Notes under the pieces: model-generated
Seen by the model: only the letters and a program-made list of their open reading frames with translations
The model's database searches: none
What the model was told of the DNA's origin: nothing
From: Blasia pusilla
Taxonomy: Eukaryota; Marchantiophyta; Marchantiopsida; Blasiales
DNA: 64,000 nucleotides
NCBI GenBank assembly: GCA_050084515.1
Contig: CM114273.1
Coordinates: forward strand, 24,056,001 to 24,120,000
Direction: 5' to 3'
Position numbers and translations under genes: made by a program
Shown: piece after piece, positions 34,641 through 46,800 of the stretch
Position numbering within the stretch: the stretch's first letter is position 1
How the letters are laid out: the number at the start of each line of letters is the position of its first letter

Positions 34641-37628
34641 TTTACTTCACCTAGCTTCACCCCGAAGCACATTCGACTTGAAGCGGAAAACTTACATTGA
34701 GTCTCAAACCTCAACCGATTACGTAGTCCGTAGGTAGCCGAGAGTGCAAATTTGGGTCGAGTCTCCCTAGAAAGCCTCTTCCCTAAGCCTTGAATAATCT
34801 TCCCAATCCACTCACCTATTCCAAAGTGCTTTTGTTAATTCCTCAAGGTGCATCCCTTAACTCAAACCTCAAACACGGCCGAACACGCATCATGGTTAGT
34901 TCTAGGTTTAAAGGCTTCAAGGGGTAGAGAGGGAGACTGTCCCTCCCTATATGTACTTCTTGGGTTCTCCAAGGGAACCCCACCTTCCCAAATGTCCCTC
35001 TTAGATGCTTGATTTTGGCCCTCGACCCAAACATGTTTCACGATCCACGGACCAACATTTAACTAAAATTCCATCGAGATAGTTTGGCAGAAGCTTCTTG
35101 CAACTTATGCAACTCTTAGCTCCCCGAATGCAACTTAGAGCTCAAACGCATGTCTTATGTGTCTCATGGCTAGCGCCCATCTTGACTCACCATTTGGCAT
35201 CTCATGATTGTCTTGCCGTCCTTGGCGTTTCATGACTAGTCTCAAGGCATCTCATCCATCTTGACTACTCACTTGTTCCTTCCTTCTTGCCTTTGACTTG
35301 GCGTTTGGCTCCAAGGTCTCAAACATTGCTTGCATTAACCTTTTCCACATGAATAACTACATGCCTTTCTCACCTAAGGATTGTCATAAAACACATGGAT
35401 CTGGAATCATAATTCGATTTTAGGTCCCTAAAAATCAAATTATTCATTTTGCACTAATATTCTTTTATGTATACAAATCTACTTGTATGTTAGTAAAATG
35501 TTGGAGATTGAATATTCCACATGGAATTTTGGAGAAAATGTATGAAATAATTAGATTTTCAAATTGTAGATACAAAAATAGAGGCCCATTGAAAATATTG
35601 TAAAAAAAAGTTCAAATATTTACAAAATATTGGATTTAAGTGAATTGTTGTTGGGAGGTTGTTAATTGTGGATGTGACCGACAACAAAGAATGTATAGTA
35701 ATCAGTTTGGACGGAACATCTTTCTCAAGTATTAACTCCCCCTATCAAATTATTCAGGTAGATTTCCAAAATCCCCATTTCTCAAAAGAGCTCGATTCAT
35801 CACATTTATATTATTGCAAAGTGAAAATTACTTCAAAAAGTGATTTGACATAGATTCGAAAACTACTCATGCTTTCAATGCGGGTGGATGCCTACGACTT
35901 TGCCATAATAAAGGCGACACAAAGTTTGTGGAAGTGCTCCTATTCACATTTTAGGTGACAAAGCTACGAGTCTTCATAGGGGTATCAAATAGTGATAGAT
36001 ATGGTCTCATATTGAGAGCTAAAATTGTGAACTTGCCAGTTTAGCAAGGGAAAGGTCGTAAAGCCAAGAGTTGTGGTTTTGTTATCCACTCTTCTCCTAT
36101 TCATAAATGAGTGAGGGTGGGGAAATTGCCATGGACCCCAACCCCATGAAACTCCCGAATCTTCACATGTCCATCCATCACACAAAACTTTGGGAATGTT
36201 TTGAGGATACAACCCAATGGACCCCCAAAATTGAGGATATTAAAAAGAAATACTTTCTTCTATCACTCTCACCTAACCTTTTTCCTCCCCCAATTCACTC
36301 GATGTTTGTGATCATCGGCGAAGCAAGCAGAAGGCGCAAGAAGTTAGTGGCTTCTCTTCCCTTTGTTCGTCTTTTCTATTTTGTGTTTTTTGGATTTGGT
36401 TTTCTTTATCACAAGGCATATTAATTGTATCCTACCATCAGGTGGAAGTCAGCTAAATACTACCTAGACTGGCAAAAGGTATGGACTGTAGATGCCCTTG
36501 CCCTAATCTAATGCACATCTAGAAATGGTAATAGACATTTCTCAGTCATTTGTAATTTGATGTCTTAGTTCACATAATTTTGCTCCAAATTTAGTGGAAA
36601 GAAAAGTAAAAATTGATGATTCTGACCATACCTTCTTCTAAGTTTAGGAACAGATGTTTAAGAGGAGAAAGTTTACCAGCCCCATTCCTAGAGATGTCCC
36701 TAAACGCAGCCTATCACATCCAATATACACATCCTAGTGAATAGCTCACCAGGGTGCTGTGGGGAGACTGCTTATGAAGTAGTGCTGATCTGGCATTGAG
36801 TGTTCATGCTAACATGCTGTGGTGAGCGATGCACCAAAGTCCTCTACGATCTCAATCCTGCAGAAACTTCCATCACAACATTTCAAAGCAGTTAGGAAGA
36901 TCTAAGTTCACCCTTAGTTTGCAAATACTCTTCAGACCCACCAGTCATCAACATCTCCAACGGTGTCTCATCTCAGCACTTTCCATAACCCCTCCTTTCC
37001 AGAGGGAGTTGGATTTTCTGCATGCAGTCTATTGTACCATGAGGAGTGGTCAATTAGTACGGCCGAGTTGGGTTTAACTTCAGATGAACCTTGAGGATTT
37101 CTGATATCGGAGATGGTAAGCAACCCTGTTCAGCTTCCATGGATAGCTCCAAGAGAGATTACTCTATCCCAAATCATGTTCACCTGAGATCAATTTCCCC
37201 AGTGTTTATCTGAGGGGAGGGGGACCCATGACCAGTGAATTTGTTATTAAAAATTCGAGTCTATGCATGGAAAGATCACAAGGATTTTACGATTTTCCCT
37301 TCTAGCATGACTCAACCTTCCCAAAGTTTGTGTCACCAAGAGATTTATGTGATATCCAGAACACGTCAGCATGGATATACACTGTACTCATGATGGCGTG
37401 TGCTTGAGGTGAGCAAAACTACTCCATGTAAACTCATGTGCACTGAAAAAAAAGTAAAACTATACTGCTCATGATACCGAGCTCTTGATGTGAATGAAAT
37501 GACAACTAGTGTACTATACAGAAGAGACTACTTAGGATTGAACTCAACCTTGGGATGACTATCAGTAGTAACAAGAAACGGGGTGCAAGACATGATGTGG
37601 AAGACCACAAGTAACCATTGAGTAGGAT
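34641..37628. other. Intergenic DNA and 3' flank of TRAPPC12
   Basis: No gene is supported. The part nearest 37628 should include the TRAPPC12 3' UTR on the minus strand. Diverged copies of a 'tggatgtgacc.acaa' phrase occur near 34255 and 35668. Confidence 0.4.
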
Positions 37629-37853
37629 TCACAAGCGGGTGCATGTCAGATCAAAATCATCCGGGGCGATCCGAAGAATCCAAGCACTCAAAGTCCTCTT
37701 GGATTCAACGCTATTCATAGAAGCCAACTCGTACATACTACATAAATTTAGCACCAATGTTTCATTCAAGGCTGTGAGAGCATTTCTTTGCAAAGAAGAC
37801 TCCAGCACTTGCGTTGCACCAACAAGATCTCTGGAGTACATCAAACAAAGAGC
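37629..37853 (-). CDS. TRAPPC12: TRAPPC12 exon 5 (terminal)
   Basis: The acceptor 'ttttgcag' precedes ALCLMYSRD. The exon ends at the stop after [10 protein letters not shown], the family's conserved C-terminus. Confidence 0.93.
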   Translation of the reverse strand, partial: ALCLMYSRDLVGATQVLESSLQRNALTALNETLVLNLCSMYELASMNSVESKRTLSAWILRIAPDDFDLTCTRL

Positions 37854-40800
37854 CTGCAAAACGAGATTGAACCTTCAACGTCACCAACTGCAAAGGAAAT
37901 GAGGCAAACATAGGCAGCTGTAATCTGAAGGTCAAGGCATCAATATGAAGAGAGACGTGACAAATCTTGGCAAGGCATGTACTAGGGACTAAAAGTAGTG
38001 TTGCCTACATTAGTTCTATCACACTAAGGCTAAATGTGAACGAAAGATACAACTTGAAAGTAGTCAATACAGTATTAGTTGTGGCATACCTTATTATTTG
38101 CTGCAACAACATCCCCTGGATCCTGCTCCAAAACAGTGTCAAATTCTTTCACCGCTTTGGGGTACTGCTTCAGAGAGAAGTAGAGAAGCCCTCTGTTACG
38201 AGCCAGTAAACTACTGATCATGGGACTTGATGATCTCCCTTGTTCACAAATTGCCTCTACAGTAGCAAATGTCCTCCTGGCTCCATACAAGTCACCCACT
38301 TGGAGTCGTACATATCCAAACTTTGAGAGCACAACAACATCACGAGGCCTCCTCTTAACTAAGTCTTCTAGCCATTTTAAGCAAACTAAGTAATCTTTTT
38401 GGTTCAAATGATGGCCTAAGACTGAACACAGCACAACCTCCTGTCGCCGCTTCCATCGATTTATAAGTGTTGAATAGACAGGATTCCCATCTCCACTACC
38501 ACCGACTGTGCTAGTCACAAAATCACCGAAATCCTCATAATCTAGAACCTCAGAAGGAAAATTGCTGCCAACATCCTCTGATGCTCCATCTTCATCAAGG
38601 GTAGCTTCCTCTCCTGGAGGAACTCCTGATAAGTCGATTTGAGAACTGGGACTTTCTTCTTGTCCAAGAGAATTTGAAGAGGCTGAAGAAGGGTTGTTCG
38701 TTTTGGCAGTGCCTTTGTCACGTTTGGAAAGTTGGTCTATAGAGGCTTGCAGAAAATCTATCTGCAGATTCATGCACAATCCATTAGCCTGGGCGATACG
38801 TATAAAGAGACCAGAAGCACAAGGGGACTAATCACTTTGCAAGACAGAATTAGCAACTTCTTGCTCTCTACCAACACTTACCCGGTCATTGCAATGGGCT
38901 AAAAGGTTATAAAGATGATCTATTGTTGTGGATGTCTGCCCAAGTCTATGGGGAAGCTCAGCATGCAGCCATCTCAAACCAAACGGGACCATTGAACCTG
39001 CAAAATGTAGTCCAACACATTAGGATTAACCTTACTTAAAATTGCAATTGAAACTTCCAGAATCTACAATCCACATTGGTGGAGGTTTAAAAAACCACAA
39101 AGGATGCAGCAATCCTGACTCCTCACTGTTATGGGATATCAACAGGACCACTTAGCCTACAGGGGTCATTCTGACAACCAGAAGACACTCCCTCTCCCAA
39201 GCCTGACACTGGGTGCAGCAATCCCAATCCCTCTTGCTGTTCTAGAATGCTGATTCAACGACCACACTGCTCACTCTTCCACCTTGTGTAATGATGGGGA
39301 TCAAACCTCTAGTCACTACTGGATCTCCTGCACAAAATTCATAACACACACACCAAGAGCATACGCTGATATTGCTAACCTGGTAACACCAAAACTTTTA
39401 ACACATTCAGCAGCCTATATTTACTGTCCGAAGCTGCTGCACTGGTAAGTAATGTGTATTGGGGATCCCAATCAGGTAAAGTAGATGGTGTAGTAAAGAG
39501 CTCCCTGGTTGACACTTGGAAGCTCCCTGCCAACACTTTCTATGGTTAGCACTCACACTGTAGGAGACTGTCTCCCTCCTCTCATATGGTACCTTCTTCA
39601 CTTCATCCCCTCTCTACACCCATCCAAGTCTAGAACCGTCCAACTAGCGTGCGGGGTCTATGGTCACAGGGCTATGACAGGCACTACTTAATGAATACAG
39701 TCTCTCTAGAAGTAATTCAGTGCTAGGGAACCAAGCAATAGAGGAGACAAACCCCACCCAGAAGACCTCTTTATAGGAAATTGGTGGTCTCGAGACATCG
39801 GCATCACATGTCTGGGCACAGACCTGGACATGATCTTTTTTTGCTGAAACACACAAGCATAATTCCAATTCCAATAGAATTCCCAATACACAAGAGTTTC
39901 AAATTCTGGCTATCGACAACAAACTCACCAACAGCAGCAACAAAGGAAGTTGGGGAGACGCAGGGGGTGGTAGTGCTAAGGGGAGGCCTGCCTGGGTAAC
40001 ACCATGGTTACAACCATTTGTGTTACCCAAGCAAACATTTCTTTTGGATAAAGATAGCCAAGGAAGTAGGACTACAGAAAACTCTCTTCATTACAGTTTT
40101 TTACTTCAGTCACCATGCACTCAAAGGAGTTCCCTTCTAAGGCTCTTTCCACTTCCATTGAAGAAAACATGAGCAAGGGGGATGTCCTTCTAGTAGAAGA
40201 TATCAACGGGAGGGCGGTCACCAACCAAGTTCCAATTTATATGTCTGACACCAACATGGAGGACACAGAGGCAAAGTCAATAGACTGGCCTGTCGTGGAT
40301 GAATTCTATCCACACCTTCAACACACATCAGCCGACACAAAGCAGACAACTAACTCTGTTTAACACCTTGTCTTCCACTTGCCAATAGCACTACTATGTG
40401 GCCGGATTCAGGAGGTCATACCTCCACTGGACACTCTTGACACCAACCAAGAAACCTCAAGGTCAGTAGTGGATTACCCATTGGAGGAGAACACCACTTC
40501 ACAGGTCTGGTTGCCAAAGTCACAATCACACCCATCTTGGAATCTGATCATGAACCAACCTACTTTGACATCTGCATCTCCAAAACCATTCCCCTGACGG
40601 AGGATAAGGCAATCCCACTGGTGAAATGTTGGTACACTTTCCTTCAGGAAAAGAAAGAGGAACTGATCACACTCATCAGCAAGACAGTCACAGAGTGCTC
40701 ACCAACAGTTAAGACAAACGAATTCAAAGACATCCCAAGTCATTGCTGCAGAAAGGTTTTACATTTCTGAATATTTGAAGGCAAGCATATCACATCAACT

Positions 40801-43800
40801 TCAACTTTCTTCTCTTAACCAAGGTTTGGCGTTGAGTGTAAGTAAGTCCGCAAGGAAGTCAATCACTACTTGAAAGGAGAACCACAATCTGAACACAATT
40901 GACTCTTTCCGGGCCCTTACAAGCCGCTGTTACAGACAAAGAAACGCAAACACATTGCCAACAAGATTAAACAGTTTGCAGGGCGGATGAAACACCAATT
41001 TATGGAGAGTGTTAAGTACTAGATAGAACAAACACCCTCTCTAGAATCTCAAGATCTGCACCACATGTGGCAAAACTCTACCACTTGGACACCACTGTTC
41101 CCACCAACCCTTGTCCAACTAGGAACCAGGATCTACCAGACCTCTTCACCCTAGAAGAAGTCACACCAGGACTCTGCAGGTTACCAAACGAACCAGAAGA
41201 TGATATCAGGTGCCTGGGTAAAATGTTCAAATATGCATGCGAGCCATAGCGCCAACTAGAATGATACTGCAATTTGCCAAGGATTCCCACCAGAATGGCG
41301 AAGGATTACTCTGCACCCACTCTTCAAGGATGCATCTAATGTTACCCTCCAACTAAAGAACTATCATGGTGACTTCCCTCATGGCAAAACTCTATGGTCT
41401 ACTGTTGGAAAGGAAACTAAGCGACTAGGCAGAATATTTTAATCTATTCAGGAGATGGAGATCATATGGCACCCTGGATCACCTTCTCACACTAGAGCCA
41501 CTTATTAAAGAAACCTCCAAAACCAGAACTGGTCACAACCCCGGAGAACTATTCTACTGTTTTGTTGACTTCAAGAAGGCATTTGACACAGTACCAAGGG
41601 AACCTGTATGGAAAGGTCTTCAAGAGTTTGTGTTCCGCCACACCAACTTACTGCAATCAAATTCTTACATGCTGAAGTGTTGGCACAGGTCGCCACTAAG
41701 AGGGGTAGATCTGACACGTTATCTTCCATCAAGGGAGTCAAACAAGGCCACCCCTTGTCAACTTCATCGTTTGGGCTCTACACTGATGAACTGGAGGAGG
41801 TGCTCTATGTGATGAATAGTCATCCACCTGAACTATCAAGTTGCTTGATAGTTCAGGTGAACGGATAACAGTCCACTTATGCTGGACAATAACAGTCCAC
41901 TAATGCTGTATGCAGATGACATTAACCTGATGTCGAAGACAGCAAAGGGACTCCAGCTCCATCTGAATGCACTCTCAAGCTTGTGCAACAAATCAGGAAT
42001 GGAAGTTCAAGTTCAAAACCAAGATTAGTATCTTTGGGTCTCAACTCCCAACTGCACAGAAGTTACACCTTCACCTTTGGGCAGGGACTGAGAAAGGAGG
42101 CTATAGAGATTTCCAATTAGTGCATCTATCTCGGTGTACAGCTCAAACCCAATAACCAATGGAGAAAAAATCGCGGCGGTAGCAATATTACTGCAGGACT
42201 GAGATGTCTACACAAGCTGCAGTCAACTTGCAAAAGGATGGAATTGTGGCAAGTACTACAAAAACTTCATCTCTTCTTCTCCCTGCTATTCCTTAGGAGT
42301 CTGAAGTTCCGGGCCCCAGCCCCAGCCCCAATGAATTGCTAAAAGGGTCTTGAGGCCCCTCAAAAGCTCTTCATGAGACAGAGCTTGGGCATTTGGAGAA
42401 CAACCCCCTATGACTTCCTCCTGGCTGAGTTTGGTGTGGTAACAATTGAGATTCATGCTGTAAGGGATCTGATCTCATTCCTCCAACACCTGACTCAAAT
42501 CATCCTTCTACAAGAGCTGTTGAAGATTCTAGGAAACATGCAGCAGCCAGTGATAAGAACTGGTGCTACGATTAAAGCCAATAGCTAAGAAAAAGGGGCA
42601 TTTCAATCCATGACCTACCAACAAGCACTAACCAGGACCTGTGGGAGCAACGAGACAGCAAAAATATCTTTATCAATTGGGGTCGGTACCAGAAGATGTG
42701 GGAAAACAGGGCAACAAATCTCAAAATAATGGTGAAAGGATGAGATGCTACCACAACTTTATGAATACTAGGAGATCCATGAAGCAGGCCTCTTACATCT
42801 CTGCCTCCATTCCTACCAAGTGCCATTATGCATAAGCCAGATTCAGATGCGGTTCAACTGACCTTAAGATTGAGAAACGAAAATTCTCACAGAAGAAAGA
42901 GAGGACAGAATGTGTAGGCATTGTAACTCCAAGTTCGTTGGTTGATGAACAACGATATCTTTGCACTGCAGTTTCCAGGATCACATAAGAGATGAATTTC
43001 CTGATCTCTTCCAAGACCCTGCCTTCAAGGTCTCCGAGTTCAGAGACCTCGAAGCAGCATGGGTGTGTGAAAGCTACAGAGCATCACCATGCATAAAGGA
43101 TCTCCTAGACCCTCACTGGTGATGCCTTTTCTCTACCTTTCTTGTCAACTATTATATAACTGGCAGAACTAAGTCCCATGGCCCTCTGGGGTCCCCGTGG
43201 ACAATAAATCCATTCATTCATTCTCTCTCTGAAGCCTGACCAAAGTCTCTTGGCATCCGACCCTTTCATTGAATCTACCATCGACACGTTTGGGTTCATA
43301 GGTCACGGTAACTACTATGGAGCATGGAGTGAAAGATGCAGCTGAGATTGTTGTTGGAAGGTGAGGGAAAAAAATGACATAAAGGCCCTGAAGGGAAAAG
43401 AGAGTGAGATGGCAACCACAATTAAACAGATTTGACGTGCGTTAGAGACCATTACAAGGAGTTAGGCAGGGAACCAAATCAGAGACATCCGGAAGAGCAG
43501 AATGTACAGAAAGTGATGAAGGATTTTGTTAAGATCCAAGGGGACAAGGAGGTTGGGCTTGGCAACCCACACAGCAATTGGTTCTCCTTGGCTGAGGTGG
43601 GAGCAACAAGAGCTTGTGAGGCACCACATACGAGCCATTGTGATGACTTTGAAAATGAGTTATTGACATATGGAGATGCTGCTATAGCTCCTTCGCTCCA
43701 CTTCCTCCTCCTCGTCCCGGCCACTCCCTACAATCCCCTAACCACAGCAGCATTCCAACACCGCTATTCCTCTGTCCACCCCCACACTATCTCTCTGGAG

Positions 43801-46800
43801 AGAGGAGATATGAACCTCAGATGAATTGACATGTCCACCGACAGCGAACCTGCTGCTGTAGTAGAGGAAGCATCTGATAGTGTGGAAACTGATTCCCTTT
43901 AGTTTCAGACTGAGGGAAACATAGTCCTGCTGGGAGTCTTCAATAGTTGGTGGGGTAACGCACAGGTCACCAGGCGGGGATCAGGATGTTTGGAGATGTG
44001 ACGGTAAATGGCAATTGCACACGGCTGATCAGGATGTTGAGCCAATTGATCAACTGATGGCACTGAATGATAGACATAAGGTGGGCTCGCCTGCCTGGAC
44101 CAGGGTCAATTTCAAGTAGAACGAGAGCTCAATTGTGGATTACATAGCGGAGGATGATAAACCCCACACACGCCGAGGGACAGCCATGGTGGATGCCACA
44201 CAGATATTGGAAGATCTGACCATTCTCCGGTCTGGACAGAGTTACAGCAAAGACTAAAGTGCCTGTCCAAACCAGCAAAGAGAGTGATCAAGAAATGGAA
44301 CGTAGTGGACTTCCAAGATGAGGGGAACAAGTAAGTATACATTGGTAAGCTGGATGAAAATCTCTTGGCGTTGGAATCTACTGCCAAGACCTTCAGGTTC
44401 ATGAGAACTACTATAGACATGGTGCGACATGGTGCTATCATGGTGGGACCATGAAGTGAAAGATGCTGCTGAGATTGTTGTTGGAAGGAAATTATTAGTC
44501 TGTGGGAGAGCCTTCAAATGGTGGTCCCCAGAAATCAAAGAAGCCATTGCCAACTGAAGAGAAGTGTATATCACATGTGCCGGGCCAAGAGCCATGCAGC
44601 CTTGTGGGCAGAGTATGTGGCTCCACGCAAGTAAACTAAGCTAATGGTGCAGATGCAAAAGACAAAACTCATCCAAGCAACCTACACGTCCATCAATGAC
44701 AACTTTGCTGAGAACCGTGAGAATCAAGATGGAAGTGCAGAATGGGGCAAGGTCAGGGACGAAAGTGATGTAAAGGCCCTCAAGGGGAAAGATAGTGGGA
44801 TGGTGACCACTGCTTACCAGATTCGACATGTATCGGGAAGACGATTGCAAACAAAGAGTTGGGCATCTAGACACATCAAAGATCTTCTGAAGAGCAAAAT
44901 TTTGAGAAAGTGCTGGACGATTTTGTTGAGATCCAATGAGACGAGGTGGACGATGAGATTGTGCTGGGCAGCCCATACAACAACTAGTTCTCCCTGCCTG
45001 AGGTGTGAGCAGTGATCAAAGGGCTTGTCAACCGGAAAGCAGGCGGTTACAATGAGTTGGCAACTAAGCTATTGAAATAAGGAGATGGTGCTATTCCTTG
45101 TTCTCTAGTGAGTCTCTTCAACCTGCTTTGGTGGGCAGAAGTCATTCCACAAAGGTGGCAGGTGGGAGTCATTGTGATCCTCTTCAAGATGAGTAAAGAT
45201 GAAGACCCTGGCAATTACAGAGGGATCACATTATTGACTATAGCTGGGAAGCTCCTGTGCTACATACTTACTGTCCTCCATAGGATCTCGCTGTACCTGA
45301 AGGAGAATACTGTCATCAAGGAAGGCAAGGCCGGTTTCTCACAGTCCAGAGAATGCGTGGATCCTAAAGTTAGAGGCAGGGTAGGAAAAAAGAGGAGAAG
45401 CCCACCTACAGCTTCTTAGTGGAAATGGAGGATAGTAAACCTAAGCATCAGGATGGGCAACAGCTGATGAGTTCAGAGGACTAGAGAAAACAGGAGAGAA
45501 ACTCCAAGAGATGATCTCCCTGACACAAATTTGGTGACATGTGGGGCATGGAGGCAAATAAATTAGAGTGTGGTGTGATGATATTTGGAAGGAAGAGGAC
45601 CAAGACCAGGACTGGTACTGGTACTGGTACTGGTACTGGTACTGGTACTGGTACTGGTACTGGTACTGGTACTGGTACTGGTACTGGTACTGGTACTGGT
45701 ACTGGTACTGGTACTGGTACTGGTACTGGTACTGGTACTGGTACTGGTACTGGTACTGGTACTGGTACTGGTACTGGTACTGGTACTGGTACTGGTACTG
45801 GTACTGGTACTGGTACTGGTACTGGTACTGGTACTGGTACTGGTACTGGTACTGGTACTGGGGTGAACACAAGATTCCCAGAGTGCCCATGTACACCTAC
45901 CTAGGCATTGTATTCTCAGAGGACTGCATGTGGGATGCCCACATCAAGATGACTACAAAGGAAGGTCACATGACAGTACATGGACTGACGACGTTCCTAC
46001 ACTGCCATGACATTCCACCAGAAGTAAAACGCTCTGTCATTCTGCATTCTATTCCTCCCTCACTAGAATATGGTGCTGTAGTGTGGGATACCAACACGAA
46101 ACAAAGGGACAGGCTTGAAGCTGTGAAGCTGTGAAGCTGAAAGCACTTCAGGGTTTGATGTCTGCTTCTTCACATACAGCCAAAGTTGGTGTGAGATCAA
46201 AACTTGGAGCGGGAACCCTGGAGGATAGACGTGACCTCACCCAGTTAAAATGACAAGAGGGAACTGGAGGCAATGGATCCCATCACTACACTAAAATGTT
46301 GATGGGGAACATATGGACACAAAGGAGACTAGAAAAGCGGGCCAAATCTTGGACGGGAAAGGTTCAAGAAATTGTGCCAGCAGCCAAGCTCCCTACAGGG
46401 CCTGAAATGTGGGACCAAGTTGAGAACCCATCTGTGGATACCATAACCAAAGCGGTGGGAGACCCCTCAAAGCAAAACACTCTGAGGAAGCCACTAAACT
46501 CTCTCTCGGCTGTATATCCTGAACAAGCATTACTGAAAAACTGATTGCAAGGAAACCATTGCCTGGTAATCCAGCTTAACTTCAAGTTCAGGACGTGAGC
46601 AATACCCTGAACCGCAAAAAAAAAAAAGTAGGATGGGAACACAACTAGACTCCATCCCCTCGTGTGATGATGTGAATGGAACATCTAGTCGTGACCTGGT
46701 TTCTTGTGCAACATTCACAACACAAAAAGCAACAGTGTGCGCTGATTTTGCTAAGCCAGTAACACCAGAATTGTTCAACACATTCAGAACCCTAGATTTA

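Noticed and set aside
45441-46134. Proteins made of Trp-Tyr, Val-Leu, Thr-Gly or Gln-Tyr repeats
   Set aside because: All are readings of the same hexanucleotide tract, which cannot contain a stop in any frame.
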